Assembly: GCA_900547155.1 (NCBI GenBank)
Contig: URFH01000013.1
Coordinates: 1-57,653 of the forward strand
Direction of reading: 5' to 3'
Length of the DNA: 57,653 bases
Source: an uncultured bacterium
GTDB lineage: Bacteria > Cyanobacteriota > Vampirovibrionia > Gastranaerophilales > Gastranaerophilaceae
How positions within the stretch are numbered: the stretch's first letter is position 1; every line of letters starts with the position of its first letter. Made by a program: the position numbers and the translations under genes. Of this stretch, positions 7,856 through 16,688 are shown in pieces. The notes under the pieces are model-generated. The model saw nothing but the letters and a program-made list of their open reading frames with translations, made no database searches and had not been told where the DNA came from.

Positions 7856-10525
7856 ATGACAGAAAAACGAGTATGGTTATTTAAAGAGGGGAACGCTGAT
7901 ATGCGTAATCTTCTCGGCGGTAAGGGTGCAAACCTTGCTGAAATGACTAATTTGGGACTTCCCGTTCCCCCCGGATTGACAATCACTACAGAAACCTGCA
8001 TGGATTATATCAATCATGGAAACAAAATGCCTGAAGGCGTTATGGACGAAGTAAAAGAGGCTTTGAAAAAAGTTGAAGAACAGGCCGGCAAAAAATTCGG
8101 CGATTCTGAAAACCCGCTTCTCGTTTCAGTTCGTTCCGGCGCAAGACTTTCAATGCCCGGCATGATGGAAACCATCCTCAACCTCGGTATGAACGACCAG
8201 ACCGTCGAAGGCATGATTAAATTAACTAACAACCCGAGATTCTGCTACGATTCATACAGAAGATTCTTAACAATGTTCGGCTCTGTTGCTTGGGACATTG
8301 AAAGAATGAAATTTGAAGAATATATCGACAAAATCAAAGCTGAAAAAGGCTACAAACTTGATATCGAGCTTACAGCTGACGACTGGAAATCTTTAATCGA
8401 ACCTTACAAAGCTTTAATCAAAGCTGAAACAGGCAAAGAATTCCCGCAGGATCCTTATGTACAGCTCGAAGAAGCTATTGAAGCAGTATTCCGCTCCTGG
8501 AACATCCCCAGAGCCGTTGCTTACAGAAACCACTACAAAATTGACCACAACTACGGTACAGCCGTAAACGTTCAAACAATGGTATTCGGAAACATGGGCG
8601 ATGACTGCGCAACAGGCGTATCTTTCACAAGAAACCCGTCTACAGGCGAAAACAAATTCTACGGTGAATATCTGACAAACGCTCAAGGTGAAGATGTTGT
8701 TGCAGGTATCAGAACTCCTCACCCGATTGCCGACCTCGAAAAAGAAATGCCCGAACAGTACAAACAGTACGTTGACATTGCCAAAAAACTCGAAGAAGGC
8801 TACAAAGACGTTCAGGATATGGAATTCACCATCGAAAGAGGTAAATTATACATTCTTCAAACAAGAAACGGCAAAAGAACTGCAAAAGCTTCTGTAAGAA
8901 TCGCTGTTGAAATGGCTGAAGAAGGCATTATCTCAAAAGAAAGAGCAATCGAGCTTGTTGATCCTAACCAGCTTTATCAGGTATTGCTTCCTGACTTTGA
9001 CCCCGCAGCTAAAAAAGAAGCTCACAAAATCGCTCAAGGTCTTGCTGCTTCTCCGGGTGCTGCTGTTGGTAAAGTTGTGTTTGATACGGAAGAAGCTGCT
9101 GAACGCGGCAACGCAGGCGAAAAAGTTGTTCTCGTTCGTTTGGAAACCTGCCCTGACGATATCCACGGTATGATTGCTTCTCAAGGTGTTTTGACACTCA
9201 GAGGCGGAATGACTTCTCACGCAGCAGTAGTTGCAAAAGGCATGGGCAAACCTTGCGTTGCAGGCTGCGAAGACCTGAAAATCGACCTGAAAAACGAAAC
9301 TTTGACTGACGCAAGCGGAAAAGTTTACCACAAAAACGATGTAATCTCGCTTGACGGCGGTACAGGCGAAGTTTTTGAAGGCGCTGTACACCTCGTTCCT
9401 CCTGTAATGGACGACAACTTCAAAAAACTCTTCACATGGGTCAATGAAGTTAAACAGCTCGGCGTTCGTGCTAACGCAGATACTCCGGCTGACGTTGCAA
9501 AAGCACTTGAACTCGGTGCTGAGGGCGTAGGTCTTTGCAGAACAGAACACATGTTTATGGCTCCGGAAAGACTTCCGTGGGTACAAAAAATGATTATCGC
9601 TGAAAACCTTGAACAGAGAAAAGAAGCCTTGAGTCACCTGCTTCCTATGCAGTATCAGGATTTCTATGATATGTTCAAAGCAATGGGCGAAAAACCGATG
9701 ACAATCCGTCTTCTTGACCCGCCGCTTCACGAATTCCTGCCTTCTAAGGAAGAACTCATTGCGACAGTTGCAAGAAAGAAAGCGCTCAACGAAGAATGCA
9801 AAAAAGACGAAGAAATGCTTCACCTCGTTGAATCAATGTCAGAATTGAACCCGATGATGGGTCTTCGCGGATGCCGTCTTGGTCTGACATGGCCTGAAAT
9901 CAACGAAATGCAGGCCAGAGCAATCTTCTCGGCAGCTTGCGACCTGAAAAAAGAAGGTCTTAACGTAAAACCTGAAGTTATGATTCCGCTTGTAGGCCAC
10001 GTCAACGAGCTTAAAGAAGCAAAAGCTGTTGTAGAAAAAGTAGCCAAAGAAGTAATGGACGAAAAAGGCGTTTGTGTTGAATATATGATTGGCACAATGA
10101 TTGAAATTCCGCGTGCAGCCCTCACAGCTGACCAAATCGCTGAATACGCTGAATTCTTCTCATTCGGTACAAACGACCTTACACAGATGACATTCGGCTA
10201 CTCAAGAGATGACGCGGAAGGCAAATTCCTCAACAGATATGTTGATAACAAAATCCTGCCTGCAAACCCGTTTGCAACTCTTGATCAGGAAGGTGTAGGA
10301 CAGTTAATGCAGATTGCGCTCGCTAAAGCAATCCCCGTAAGACCGAACCTCAAACGCGGTATCTGCGGCGAACACGGCGGCGACCCCGAATCTGTTAAAT
10401 TCTGCCACAGAATCGGCTTGAACTACGTTTCCTGCTCACCGTTCAGAGTTCCGCAGGCTAGACTCGCGGCTGCTCAGGCGGTTATCGAAGAAAAAAAATG
10501 CAAAGAATTATGCGGCTGCAAATAA
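7856..10525 (+). CDS. ppdK: Pyruvate, phosphate dikinase
   Basis: Interconverts pyruvate + ATP + Pi and PEP + AMP + PPi, used in anaerobes for PPi-linked glycolysis or for gluconeogenesis. The 889-residue length is typical. The ATP-grasp domain opens with GGKGANLAEM (21-30); the phosphohistidine swivel domain has LRGGMTSHAAVVAKG (448-462, catalytic His455); the TIM-barrel PEP/pyruvate domain has GLCRTEHMF, SFGTNDLTQMTFGYSRDD and the catalytic cysteine in GICGEHGGDP (Cys837). AAGGAG at 7841-7846 lies nine bases before the ATG. It is monocistronic, with a long leader carrying a candidate structured RNA and a strong terminator after it. Codon use looks highly optimised compared with neighbours, consistent with high expression. 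Confidence 0.97.
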   Translation: MTEKRVWLFKEGNADMRNLLGGKGANLAEMTNLGLPVPPGLTITTETCMDYINHGNKMPEGVMDEVKEALKKVEEQAGKKFGDSENPLLVSVRSGARLSMPGMMETILNLGMNDQTVEGMIKLTNNPRFCYDSYRRFLTMFGSVAWDIERMKFEEYIDKIKAEKGYKLDIELTADDWKSLIEPYKALIKAETGKEFPQDPYVQLEEAIEAVFRSWNIPRAVAYRNHYKIDHNYGTAVNVQTMVFGNMGDDCATGVSFTRNPSTGENKFYGEYLTNAQGEDVVAGIRTPHPIADLEKEMPEQYKQYVDIAKKLEEGYKDVQDMEFTIERGKLYILQTRNGKRTAKASVRIAVEMAEEGIISKERAIELVDPNQLYQVLLPDFDPAAKKEAHKIAQGLAASPGAAVGKVVFDTEEAAERGNAGEKVVLVRLETCPDDIHGMIASQGVLTLRGGMTSHAAVVAKGMGKPCVAGCEDLKIDLKNETLTDASGKVYHKNDVISLDGGTGEVFEGAVHLVPPVMDDNFKKLFTWVNEVKQLGVRANADTPADVAKALELGAEGVGLCRTEHMFMAPERLPWVQKMIIAENLEQRKEALSHLLPMQYQDFYDMFKAMGEKPMTIRLLDPPLHEFLPSKEELIATVARKKALNEECKKDEEMLHLVESMSELNPMMGLRGCRLGLTWPEINEMQARAIFSAACDLKKEGLNVKPEVMIPLVGHVNELKEAKAVVEKVAKEVMDEKGVCVEYMIGTMIEIPRAALTADQIAEYAEFFSFGTNDLTQMTFGYSRDDAEGKFLNRYVDNKILPANPFATLDQEGVGQLMQIALAKAIPVRPNLKRGICGEHGGDPESVKFCHRIGLNYVSCSPFRVPQARLAAAQAVIEEKKCKELCGCK

Positions 10526-10557
10526 CAAGCGGCAAAGCTGATTTTAGCATATAAATT

Positions 10558-10592
10558 TAAAGACCCTGCAAGAGATTGCGGGGTCTTTTTTA
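10558..10592 (+). terminator. Rho-independent terminator after ppdK
   Basis: AAGACCCTGCAA pairs with TTGCGGGGTCTT around a GAGA loop, followed by T residues. Confidence 0.9.
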
Positions 10593-10602
10593 CAAAAAAT
10601 CA

Positions 10603-11385
10603 TTACATATCCAAAAACGAAACAAAATCGTCCTTGAAATAGTCTGAGCGTCTGTAAAATAAAGCGCTTCTCATTGTATTGCGGAAAATAAAGGGTTTTA
10701 GCCTGTAATGAACATCGTAAATATCTATAAAATAAGGAATTTCAAGGCTTGAAAGTTTCTTTATGATTCTTGCAAAACCTTTCTCCGTGTAATTGCCCTC
10801 AAAAATCAAATCAATGTCGGAAAATTCTCTATGCGTGCCGTTTGCCCTTGAGCCGAAAATTCTAACAAATTTAATTGCCTTAGTTTTTTTCAGTTCATTG
10901 AGAAGAATTTCATAATATTCCTCTTCCAACCCGAAAAATTTATCCACAAGCGGTTTTTTCTTGACTTTTTCTGAAATATTGCCGGCAAATTCCACATCCT
11001 TTGAGAATTTGCGATAAAATCTGTCTAAAACCTTGAGATATTCATTTTTAAAGCCGGAAGAACTGCTTTTGCCGCTAAGGAAGCTGTTTAAATATTTTAT
11101 AATTTCAAAACACAGCTCTTTGTCCTCAATATAACCGTGTTTTTGCCCCTCCGCAACAACATCTGTCGGAAAAGTTGTTTTTATTCCGTTTTCTTCTTTT
11201 AGCCTTTTTTGAAGAATTTTAATCATCCTGTTGAAAAGATTTTTCAAGCCGAAACTTAGGGAATCGTTGTTTTTCGGACAATATTTCACAAAATCAAGGT
11301 ACAAAGGCGAAAAAGCCTCGACAAATCGGGTTTTCCAGGCAGGATGACGCATTGATTCTTCAATATATTGCATATCAAAACCCAT
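10603..11385 (-). CDS. MNT-type nucleotidyltransferase domain protein with helical N-terminal domain
   Basis: A 260-residue protein with a C-terminal minimal nucleotidyltransferase domain: IFGSRANGTHREFSDIDL (176-193) holds the GSR loop and DxD metal residues D190 and D192, and D221 in PYFIDIYDV is a good third acidic residue, so the catalytic set looks complete. The N-terminal half (about 20-135) is helical; the stretch around 68-100 (IKTTFPTDVVAEGQKHGYIED) recalls the HEPN-type nucleotidyltransferase partner family, but the usual RxxxxxH RNase motif is not visible. The ATG has GAGGA five bases upstream and overlaps the preceding gene by 11 bases, so the two are translated together. MNT proteins usually act as antitoxins that AMPylate a HEPN partner, or modify small molecules; which applies here is unknown. 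Confidence 0.75.
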   Translation of the reverse strand: MGFDMQYIEESMRHPAWKTRFVEAFSPLYLDFVKYCPKNNDSLSFGLKNLFNRMIKILQKRLKEENGIKTTFPTDVVAEGQKHGYIEDKELCFEIIKYLNSFLSGKSSSSGFKNEYLKVLDRFYRKFSKDVEFAGNISEKVKKKPLVDKFFGLEEEYYEILLNELKKTKAIKFVRIFGSRANGTHREFSDIDLIFEGNYTEKGFARIIKKLSSLEIPYFIDIYDVHYRLKPFIFRNTMRSALFYRRSDYFKDDFVSFLDM

Positions 11386-11812
11386 ATTCTTCCTCTTTTT
11401 TCATCCTGCTTTTGAAAAAGTCGTTAAACCGGTCGAAAATGGAAAGATATTTCAAATCCAGAAATTTTTCATGCTCTGTGGTGTTTAGAAAATCGTTGTT
11501 TTTTAGTTTTTTCAGCGCTTTTACAAGTTTGAAAAAATCTTTTCCCCTGCTGCTGATTTCTAAATTGAGTATGTACAAAATGACGGTTTTTTCTGACTTT
11601 GTGAAAAGACCGTTATTAAAAAACAGGTAGGCGAAAGTTTTGAGCGTTTTTCGGGTAAAGTCGTAGTACTTTTTGAAAAAATCTGCTTTTTGCTGTTGAG
11701 AAAAATCACTGTACTTGCTTATTAACAGGCGAAAATCATCAGAAAAAATCAGGTAATTTTTCAGGTATGTTTTTTTATAATAATCTTTCCAATCCCGAAC
11801 TTTTTTTATCAT
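11375..11812 (-). CDS. Hypothetical helical protein, first gene of the MNT pair
   Basis: A 145-residue lysine- and phenylalanine-rich, probably all-helical protein of unrecognised family. It directly precedes and overlaps the nucleotidyltransferase gene, so the two form an operon of toxin-antitoxin-like arrangement. A HEPN-like helical bundle is possible from context, but no RxxxxH active-site motif was found, so I do not call it a toxin. The start codon at 11812 lies inside an inverted repeat, ATCATATTT / AAATATGAT. No clear ribosome site is visible. Confidence 0.6.
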   Translation of the reverse strand: MIKKVRDWKDYYKKTYLKNYLIFSDDFRLLISKYSDFSQQQKADFFKKYYDFTRKTLKTFAYLFFNNGLFTKSEKTVILYILNLEISSRGKDFFKLVKALKKLKNNDFLNTTEHEKFLDLKYLSIFDRFNDFFKSRMKKEEEYGF

Positions 11813-11838
11813 ATTTCATATTAATCAACAAATATGAT
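11808..11838. promoter_or_regulatory. Inverted repeat over the start of the MNT pair
   Basis: ATCATATTT (11808-11816) and AAATATGAT (11830-11838) are perfect nine-base inverted arms with a 13-base spacer. They cover the start codon region of the 145-residue protein and could be an autoregulatory operator or an mRNA hairpin. Confidence 0.4.
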
Positions 11839-11915
11839 GAAATGTAAATATTTTTATTGGGATATTGAAGTGAAAAATTTTTGGTTCTACTATCTTTGTA
11901 GAAAGGAAAGTTTAT

Positions 11916-12221
11916 ATGTCTATATCAGCAATCAGATTTTTTTCAAATTTAAGCACTCAAAAAGCATCTAACAGGTTTCAGAACAAAGTAAATTCGTCAC
12001 CGGCTTTCAAAGGCTACGGCGAGAAGAAAGAAATCCGGCCCGGTCAGCCCGGTTACGGTTCGGGAGCCGGACATTATGAAACCAGAGCATGGGAAAATGC
12101 TTATCCTGATGATTGGGAGGGCCCATGGAGCGGAGCGGGTTATGACCCGGTTTGGGTTCCAGATTCCGGCAGCAGCAGTAGTTCCCCTTATGGAAATCAT
12201 TATGCCGGAAGCGGTGACTAG
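11916..12221 (+). CDS. Small Gly/Ser/Tyr/Trp-rich protein with PAFKG motif
   Basis: A 101-residue protein with no recognised domain. The N-terminal part (residues 1-35) is basic and contains SSPAFKGYG around residue 28-35; the remainder is low-complexity, rich in G, S, Y, W, P and D, and looks disordered. A short NPxFKG/PAFKG-like motif near the N-terminus recurs in many unrelated proteins of Gastranaerophilales as far as I recall, which makes it a useful taxonomic hint, but its role is unknown. No classical signal peptide is seen. The start is supported by AGAAAGGAAAG a few bases upstream, and a bidirectional terminator follows. Confidence 0.7.
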   Translation: MSISAIRFFSNLSTQKASNRFQNKVNSSPAFKGYGEKKEIRPGQPGYGSGAGHYETRAWENAYPDDWEGPWSGAGYDPVWVPDSGSSSSSPYGNHYAGSGD

Positions 12222-12239
12222 AGAAAAATTAAATAACAA

Positions 12240-12271
12240 AAAAAAGGCGGGTTTAAATTCCGCCTTTTTTA
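12240..12271. terminator. Bidirectional terminator between the PAFKG gene and dnaE
   Basis: AAAAAGGCGG (12241-12250) pairs with CCGCCTTTTT (12260-12269), with T runs on both strands. It serves the two convergent genes. Confidence 0.92.
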
Positions 12272-12282
12272 ACAGATTAAAA

Positions 12283-15200
12283 TTATTCATCAAGCGATTT
12301 TACTGAAACTTCGATTTTTTGACCGTAATTTGTGCGCAAAGCATAAGTGAGGTCATTTGAGGAATTAACCCAGAAACCTGAGCCGCAAAGCACCCGAACT
12401 CCGCCTGCTTCCGGCGAATCCAGCTTCAAAACCAGAGGGTCTGAACCCTTGAAACGGGTGAGCATGTCTTTCAGGCTGACCAAATCTTCGAAATGCATGT
12501 CCTCCTTGAGCGAAACGGTTACAATGTTGCTGTTTTCAACGGGTTTTACCGAATCAACGACCACACTGAACGAATCCTCGTCGCGTTTTGAGACTTTTCC
12601 TGAAATAATTACCTTTTTTTCGGCCTCAAGAAAAGAATTGTATTCCATAAGCGTCTTGTGAAAAGCCACAAACTCGACATTTCCGGTCAAATCTTCAATC
12701 ATGCCTGCTTTTAGGAATTTTGTCGGGTCTTTTCTTGTCGGAATCTGCCTCACCTGACTCAAAAGCCCGCAAATCGTGACCGGTTTGTCGTTTGGCATTT
12801 CGGAAAGCTCTGCAATGTTGTGCGTGGTCAAAAACGGCAGTTTATCCACAATGCTCGACAACGGGTGGCTGGTAACGTAAAATCCGAGGTATTCTTTTTC
12901 AAAAGCCTGAATTTGCTTGTCTTCAAACTCCTCATCGCTCCCCTGCAGCGAAAATCCGCCCATTTGTTCGCCTGTTGAAGTCGTCATGCCCGCAAAAAGG
13001 CTGACCTGACCGAGGCTTTTTGCTTCTGCTTCCCTGTACGCCGAAGAAACAAGCGAATCAAGGTTCTCCATAAGCTGTTTTCTGCTTTTTTCGATGTTTG
13101 CAAAGGCTCCGGACTTGATTAAGCTTTCTAGCGTCCTTTTGTTCAAACATTTCGGGTCGAGCCGCGTGCAAAAATCGTAAAGCGATTCAAAATCCTTTTC
13201 CTCGCGCTCTTTTTCAATCAAATCAATAACAGCCTGCCCGACATTTTTAATTGAGGCCAGCCCGAAACGAATATCGCCGCCGTCAGGGGTGAAATGCGCG
13301 CTGGATTTGTTGATATCGGGCGCGAGAACTTTTATGCCCATTTTCTGGCATTCTGCGATGTAAAGCTGGGTTTTTTCCTGGTCACTTGATACGCTGGAAA
13401 GCAGCGCGGACATATATTCTACAGGATAATGCGCTTTCAGGTAGGCTGTCTGGTAAGCTACGAAAGCGTATGCGGCAGAATGGCTCCGGTTAAAGCAATA
13501 TGCGGCGAATTTTTCGATTTGTTCAAAAAGCGTTGCGGCATCTTTTGAGCTCATTCCGTGATTTGCGGCGCGCTCGATGAATTTGTCTTTTTGCTTCGCC
13601 ATTTCGTCGAGTTTTTTCTTACCCATCATACGGCGAACCATATCCGCCTCGCCGAGCGTATAATCAGCCAGCGTCTGGAAAATCTGCATGATTTGTTCCT
13701 GATAAACGATTGTGCCGTATGTATCTTTCAAAATCGGCACCAAATCAGGGTGCGCGTATTCAATTTTCTGGCGTCCGTGTTTTCTTTCGACGAAATCCTG
13801 AACCATGCCCGATTCCAGCGGCCCCGGCCTGAACAATGCAACAAGAGCGCCCATATCTTCAAACACGTTCGGCTTCAAATCCTTAACAAGTTTCTTCATG
13901 CCTGAAGATTCAAGCTGGAAAACGCCATCCGTATCGCCTGAAACAAGCAAATCATAGGTTTCTTTGTCATCAAGCGGGATATTGTTTATGTCCAAATCAA
14001 TATTATGGCGCTTTTTAATCATTTTGATGGCGTTGTGGATGATGGTAAGGTTCCTCAGTCCCAAAAAGTCCATCTTTAGCAGCCCGATATGCTCATCCTC
14101 GGTCATTGTGTATTCGGTGACGATGATACCTTCCTTTGAGGGCTCAACCGGAACGACCTCGGAAAGCGGCATTTTGGAGATAATTACGCCTGCGGCGTGC
14201 ATGCCTGTGTTGTTTTTCAGCCCCTCAACGCATTTTGCCATATCGACAAGCTTTTTGACGGTCGGGTCGGTGTCGTATAGTTTTTTCAGCTCCATTCCGT
14301 CTTTCAGCGCGTCGTCGATTTTGATTTTCGGCTCTGCGGGGATTAATTGCGCCCACTGATTGCTTTGCGCAAACGGAATATCATAAACACGCGCAACGGA
14401 TTTCATTGCGTTTCTGGCGGCGAGCGTACCGAAGGTGATAATCTGGCAAACCTTGTCCGCGCCGTACTTTTTCGTTACGTAGTCGATAACCTGACCGCGT
14501 TTTTCAACACAAAAGTCGATGTCCACATCGGGCATGCTGACACGTTCGGGGTTCAGGAACCTTTCAAACAACAGATTGTGCCGGATTGGGTCTAAATCAG
14601 TGATTTCCAGCGCATAAGAAACCAGACTTCCCGCCGCAGAGCCGCGCCCGGGGCCTACGGGGATGTCATGCGTCTTTGCAAAATGGATGAAATCCGCAAC
14701 AATCAAAAAGTATTCCGCAAAACCCATCTTGTTGATTACGCCAAGCTCGTAATCCATACGTTCTTTGAGCTCGGGGGTGATTTTTCCGTATCTTTTTTTG
14801 ATACCCTCCATTGTTTTGTAATCAAGGTAGGTTTCTGATGTAAAATTGGGCGGAAGTTCAAAATACGGGATGTGATATTTGCCCATTTCGATTATCAGAT
14901 GGCATTTTTCAGCGATTTCGACGGTGTTTGCAATACATTTTTCAAATTCCTCCGCTTCCATCCATCTGAACGAATCACGAAGCTGCTCGGGGGTTTTTAC
15001 ATAAAATTCGTTGTTCGGGAAAGAAAAACGGTTCGTGCTTTCTTTGAGCGCGTTCGTCTGGATACACAAAAGCGTGTCATGCCAGTCAGCGTCTTCTTTT
15101 TTCAGGTAATGGCTGTCGTTTGTGATAACCATTTTAATATCGAGCTGTTTTGCAATCTCCATCAGCGTGGGATTGGACATTTTTTGCTTTTCCAGCCCGT

Positions 15201-15723
15201 GATCTTGCAGCTCTATGTAATAATCTTCGCCAAAAAGCCCTTTATAGAACTTTGCTGTTTCAATTGCCTTTTCTTTTTCGCCGGTAATGATGTAATATGC
15301 CAGCTCGCCCTGAACGCAGGCAGATAGGCAAATCAAACCCTCATGGTGCTGTTCAATAAGTTCGTGGTTAATGCGCGGTTTGTAATACATCCCCTCACAT
15401 TTTGCGATACTTACGAGTTTTACAAGGTTTTTGTAGCCTGTTTGGTCTTTTGCAATCAAAACAAGGTGGAAAGGGTGGGTTTTCTGGGGATTTTTTTCAT
15501 GAATATCGCCGTCATAAACGTAAAATTCGCAGCCAATAAGCGGTTTTATGCCTGCTGATTTGGCTTCTTCATACATTTGGATTGCGCCATACATGTTTCC
15601 GTGGTCAGTCAGTGCAACTGCGGGCATGTCGTTTTCTTTGGCGAATTTGCAAAGGTCTTTAATCCTGATTGCGCCGTCCAAAAGGCTGTATTCTGTGTGT
15701 AAGTGTAGTGGTACGTACTGCAT
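12283..15723 (-). CDS. dnaE: DNA polymerase III subunit alpha (replicative polymerase)
   Basis: The C-family replicative polymerase, partner of the DnaN clamp encoded at the left end. The 1,146-residue protein has an N-terminal PHP domain (LHLHTEYSLLDGAIRI, residues 6-21, with TDHGNM at 39-44; the metal-binding histidines appear intact), the polymerase core with GPGRGSAAGSLVSYAL (358-372) and the catalytic PDVDID motif (398-403), and a C-terminal OB-fold (VTICGLLSQVRQIPTRK). This is DnaE1 type, not PolC. The start at 15723 is preferred (AGGGG seven bases upstream); the longer frame starts at 15741. The gene follows the gcvPB-lipA operon on the same strand after 110 bases and may be expressed separately. 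Confidence 0.96.
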   Translation of the reverse strand: MQYVPLHLHTEYSLLDGAIRIKDLCKFAKENDMPAVALTDHGNMYGAIQMYEEAKSAGIKPLIGCEFYVYDGDIHEKNPQKTHPFHLVLIAKDQTGYKNLVKLVSIAKCEGMYYKPRINHELIEQHHEGLICLSACVQGELAYYIITGEKEKAIETAKFYKGLFGEDYYIELQDHGLEKQKMSNPTLMEIAKQLDIKMVITNDSHYLKKEDADWHDTLLCIQTNALKESTNRFSFPNNEFYVKTPEQLRDSFRWMEAEEFEKCIANTVEIAEKCHLIIEMGKYHIPYFELPPNFTSETYLDYKTMEGIKKRYGKITPELKERMDYELGVINKMGFAEYFLIVADFIHFAKTHDIPVGPGRGSAAGSLVSYALEITDLDPIRHNLLFERFLNPERVSMPDVDIDFCVEKRGQVIDYVTKKYGADKVCQIITFGTLAARNAMKSVARVYDIPFAQSNQWAQLIPAEPKIKIDDALKDGMELKKLYDTDPTVKKLVDMAKCVEGLKNNTGMHAAGVIISKMPLSEVVPVEPSKEGIIVTEYTMTEDEHIGLLKMDFLGLRNLTIIHNAIKMIKKRHNIDLDINNIPLDDKETYDLLVSGDTDGVFQLESSGMKKLVKDLKPNVFEDMGALVALFRPGPLESGMVQDFVERKHGRQKIEYAHPDLVPILKDTYGTIVYQEQIMQIFQTLADYTLGEADMVRRMMGKKKLDEMAKQKDKFIERAANHGMSSKDAATLFEQIEKFAAYCFNRSHSAAYAFVAYQTAYLKAHYPVEYMSALLSSVSSDQEKTQLYIAECQKMGIKVLAPDINKSSAHFTPDGGDIRFGLASIKNVGQAVIDLIEKEREEKDFESLYDFCTRLDPKCLNKRTLESLIKSGAFANIEKSRKQLMENLDSLVSSAYREAEAKSLGQVSLFAGMTTSTGEQMGGFSLQGSDEEFEDKQIQAFEKEYLGFYVTSHPLSSIVDKLPFLTTHNIAELSEMPNDKPVTICGLLSQVRQIPTRKDPTKFLKAGMIEDLTGNVEFVAFHKTLMEYNSFLEAEKKVIISGKVSKRDEDSFSVVVDSVKPVENSNIVTVSLKEDMHFEDLVSLKDMLTRFKGSDPLVLKLDSPEAGGVRVLCGSGFWVNSSNDLTYALRTNYGQKIEVSVKSLDE

Positions 15724-15833
15724 TTCCCATCCCCTTAACAATATTAAACCACAACCGCATGCGCGTGAGCCAGTTATTTTAACTTATTTTAACGTTTTAC
15801 AAAATGTGGAACTTTTTGGGCCCCCTTGAGCTC

Positions 15834-16688
15834 CTAATCCATTGCCCGATAGGCTTCCGCCGCATTGTAAGAGCTGCGAACAAGCCCTGACGCAATGATT
15901 TCCTTTATTCCGGCTTCTTTTGCAAGTTTTTTGATTTTTTCGTACTCGTCCGGCGTGTAATACTTTTCCACCTCAAGATGGTGCTTTGAGGGCTGCATGT
16001 ACTGCCCCACAGTCACGATATCACAGTTTTTTGCGCTCAAATCTTCAAAAGTTTTCTTTAATTCCTCAAAAGTTTCTCCCAAACCGACCATAATCCCTGA
16101 TTTCGTAATAGTTTCGGGGCTTTTTGCTTTAATATAACCCAAAAACTCCAAAGAACGTTGATATATCGCCATCGGGCGGGCTTTTTTGTAGAGGCGTTCG
16201 ACTGTTTCGACGTTGTGGTTAAAAACATCGGGCTTTGCATTGATAACGATGTCGATTTGCCCTGAAATCCCCTGAAAATCCGGCGTTAAAACCTCAATTT
16301 TAACCTCCGGCGCTATTTTTCTGATTGCATAAATCGTTTCTGCAAAGTGCCCTGCACCCCCGTCTGGCAGGTCATCACGGGTTACGGAAGTGATTACCGC
16401 ATATTTCAAACCAAGCTCTTTTACTGCTTTTGCAACCCTTTCAGGCTCTTTCGGGTCAAGCGGTTCGGGTTTTCCGCCTGAAATGTTGCAGAAACGGCAG
16501 TTTCTCGTGCAGATATTGCCCATTATTAAAAATGTGGCGGTGTTTTTTGCGTAGCATTCAGCTTTGTTCGGGCATCTTGCGGCTTCGCAAACGGTGTTCA
16601 GGCATTGCGTCTTTAAAATCGAGCGCACAAGCTTTGTTTTTTCCGTATCCACGATTCCGCGTTTTAAATAATCGGGTAATCTTTTCAT
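15834..16688 (-). CDS. lipA: Lipoyl synthase (radical SAM)
   Basis: Inserts two sulfurs into protein-bound octanoyl groups to make lipoate on the glycine cleavage H protein or 2-oxoacid dehydrogenases. Diagnostic features of the 284-residue protein: auxiliary cluster motif C34-x4-C39-x5-C45, radical SAM motif C60-x3-C64-x2-C67 (CTRNCRFC), and the C-terminal RSS serine ligand (271-273) within RSSYNAAEAYR. The ATG overlaps the lpd stop by four bases (ATGA), so the two are coupled. In this operon the neighbouring lpd and gcvPB point to lipoylation of a glycine cleavage H protein. Confidence 0.96.
   Translation of the reverse strand: MKRLPDYLKRGIVDTEKTKLVRSILKTQCLNTVCEAARCPNKAECYAKNTATFLIMGNICTRNCRFCNISGGKPEPLDPKEPERVAKAVKELGLKYAVITSVTRDDLPDGGAGHFAETIYAIRKIAPEVKIEVLTPDFQGISGQIDIVINAKPDVFNHNVETVERLYKKARPMAIYQRSLEFLGYIKAKSPETITKSGIMVGLGETFEELKKTFEDLSAKNCDIVTVGQYMQPSKHHLEVEKYYTPDEYEKIKKLAKEAGIKEIIASGLVRSSYNAAEAYRAMD

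Noticed and set aside
8933..9823. 296-residue open frame on the minus strand inside ppdK
   Set aside because: It is antisense to a well-recognised, highly expressed gene; its Phe/Cys-rich sequence resembles no family and has no ribosome site.
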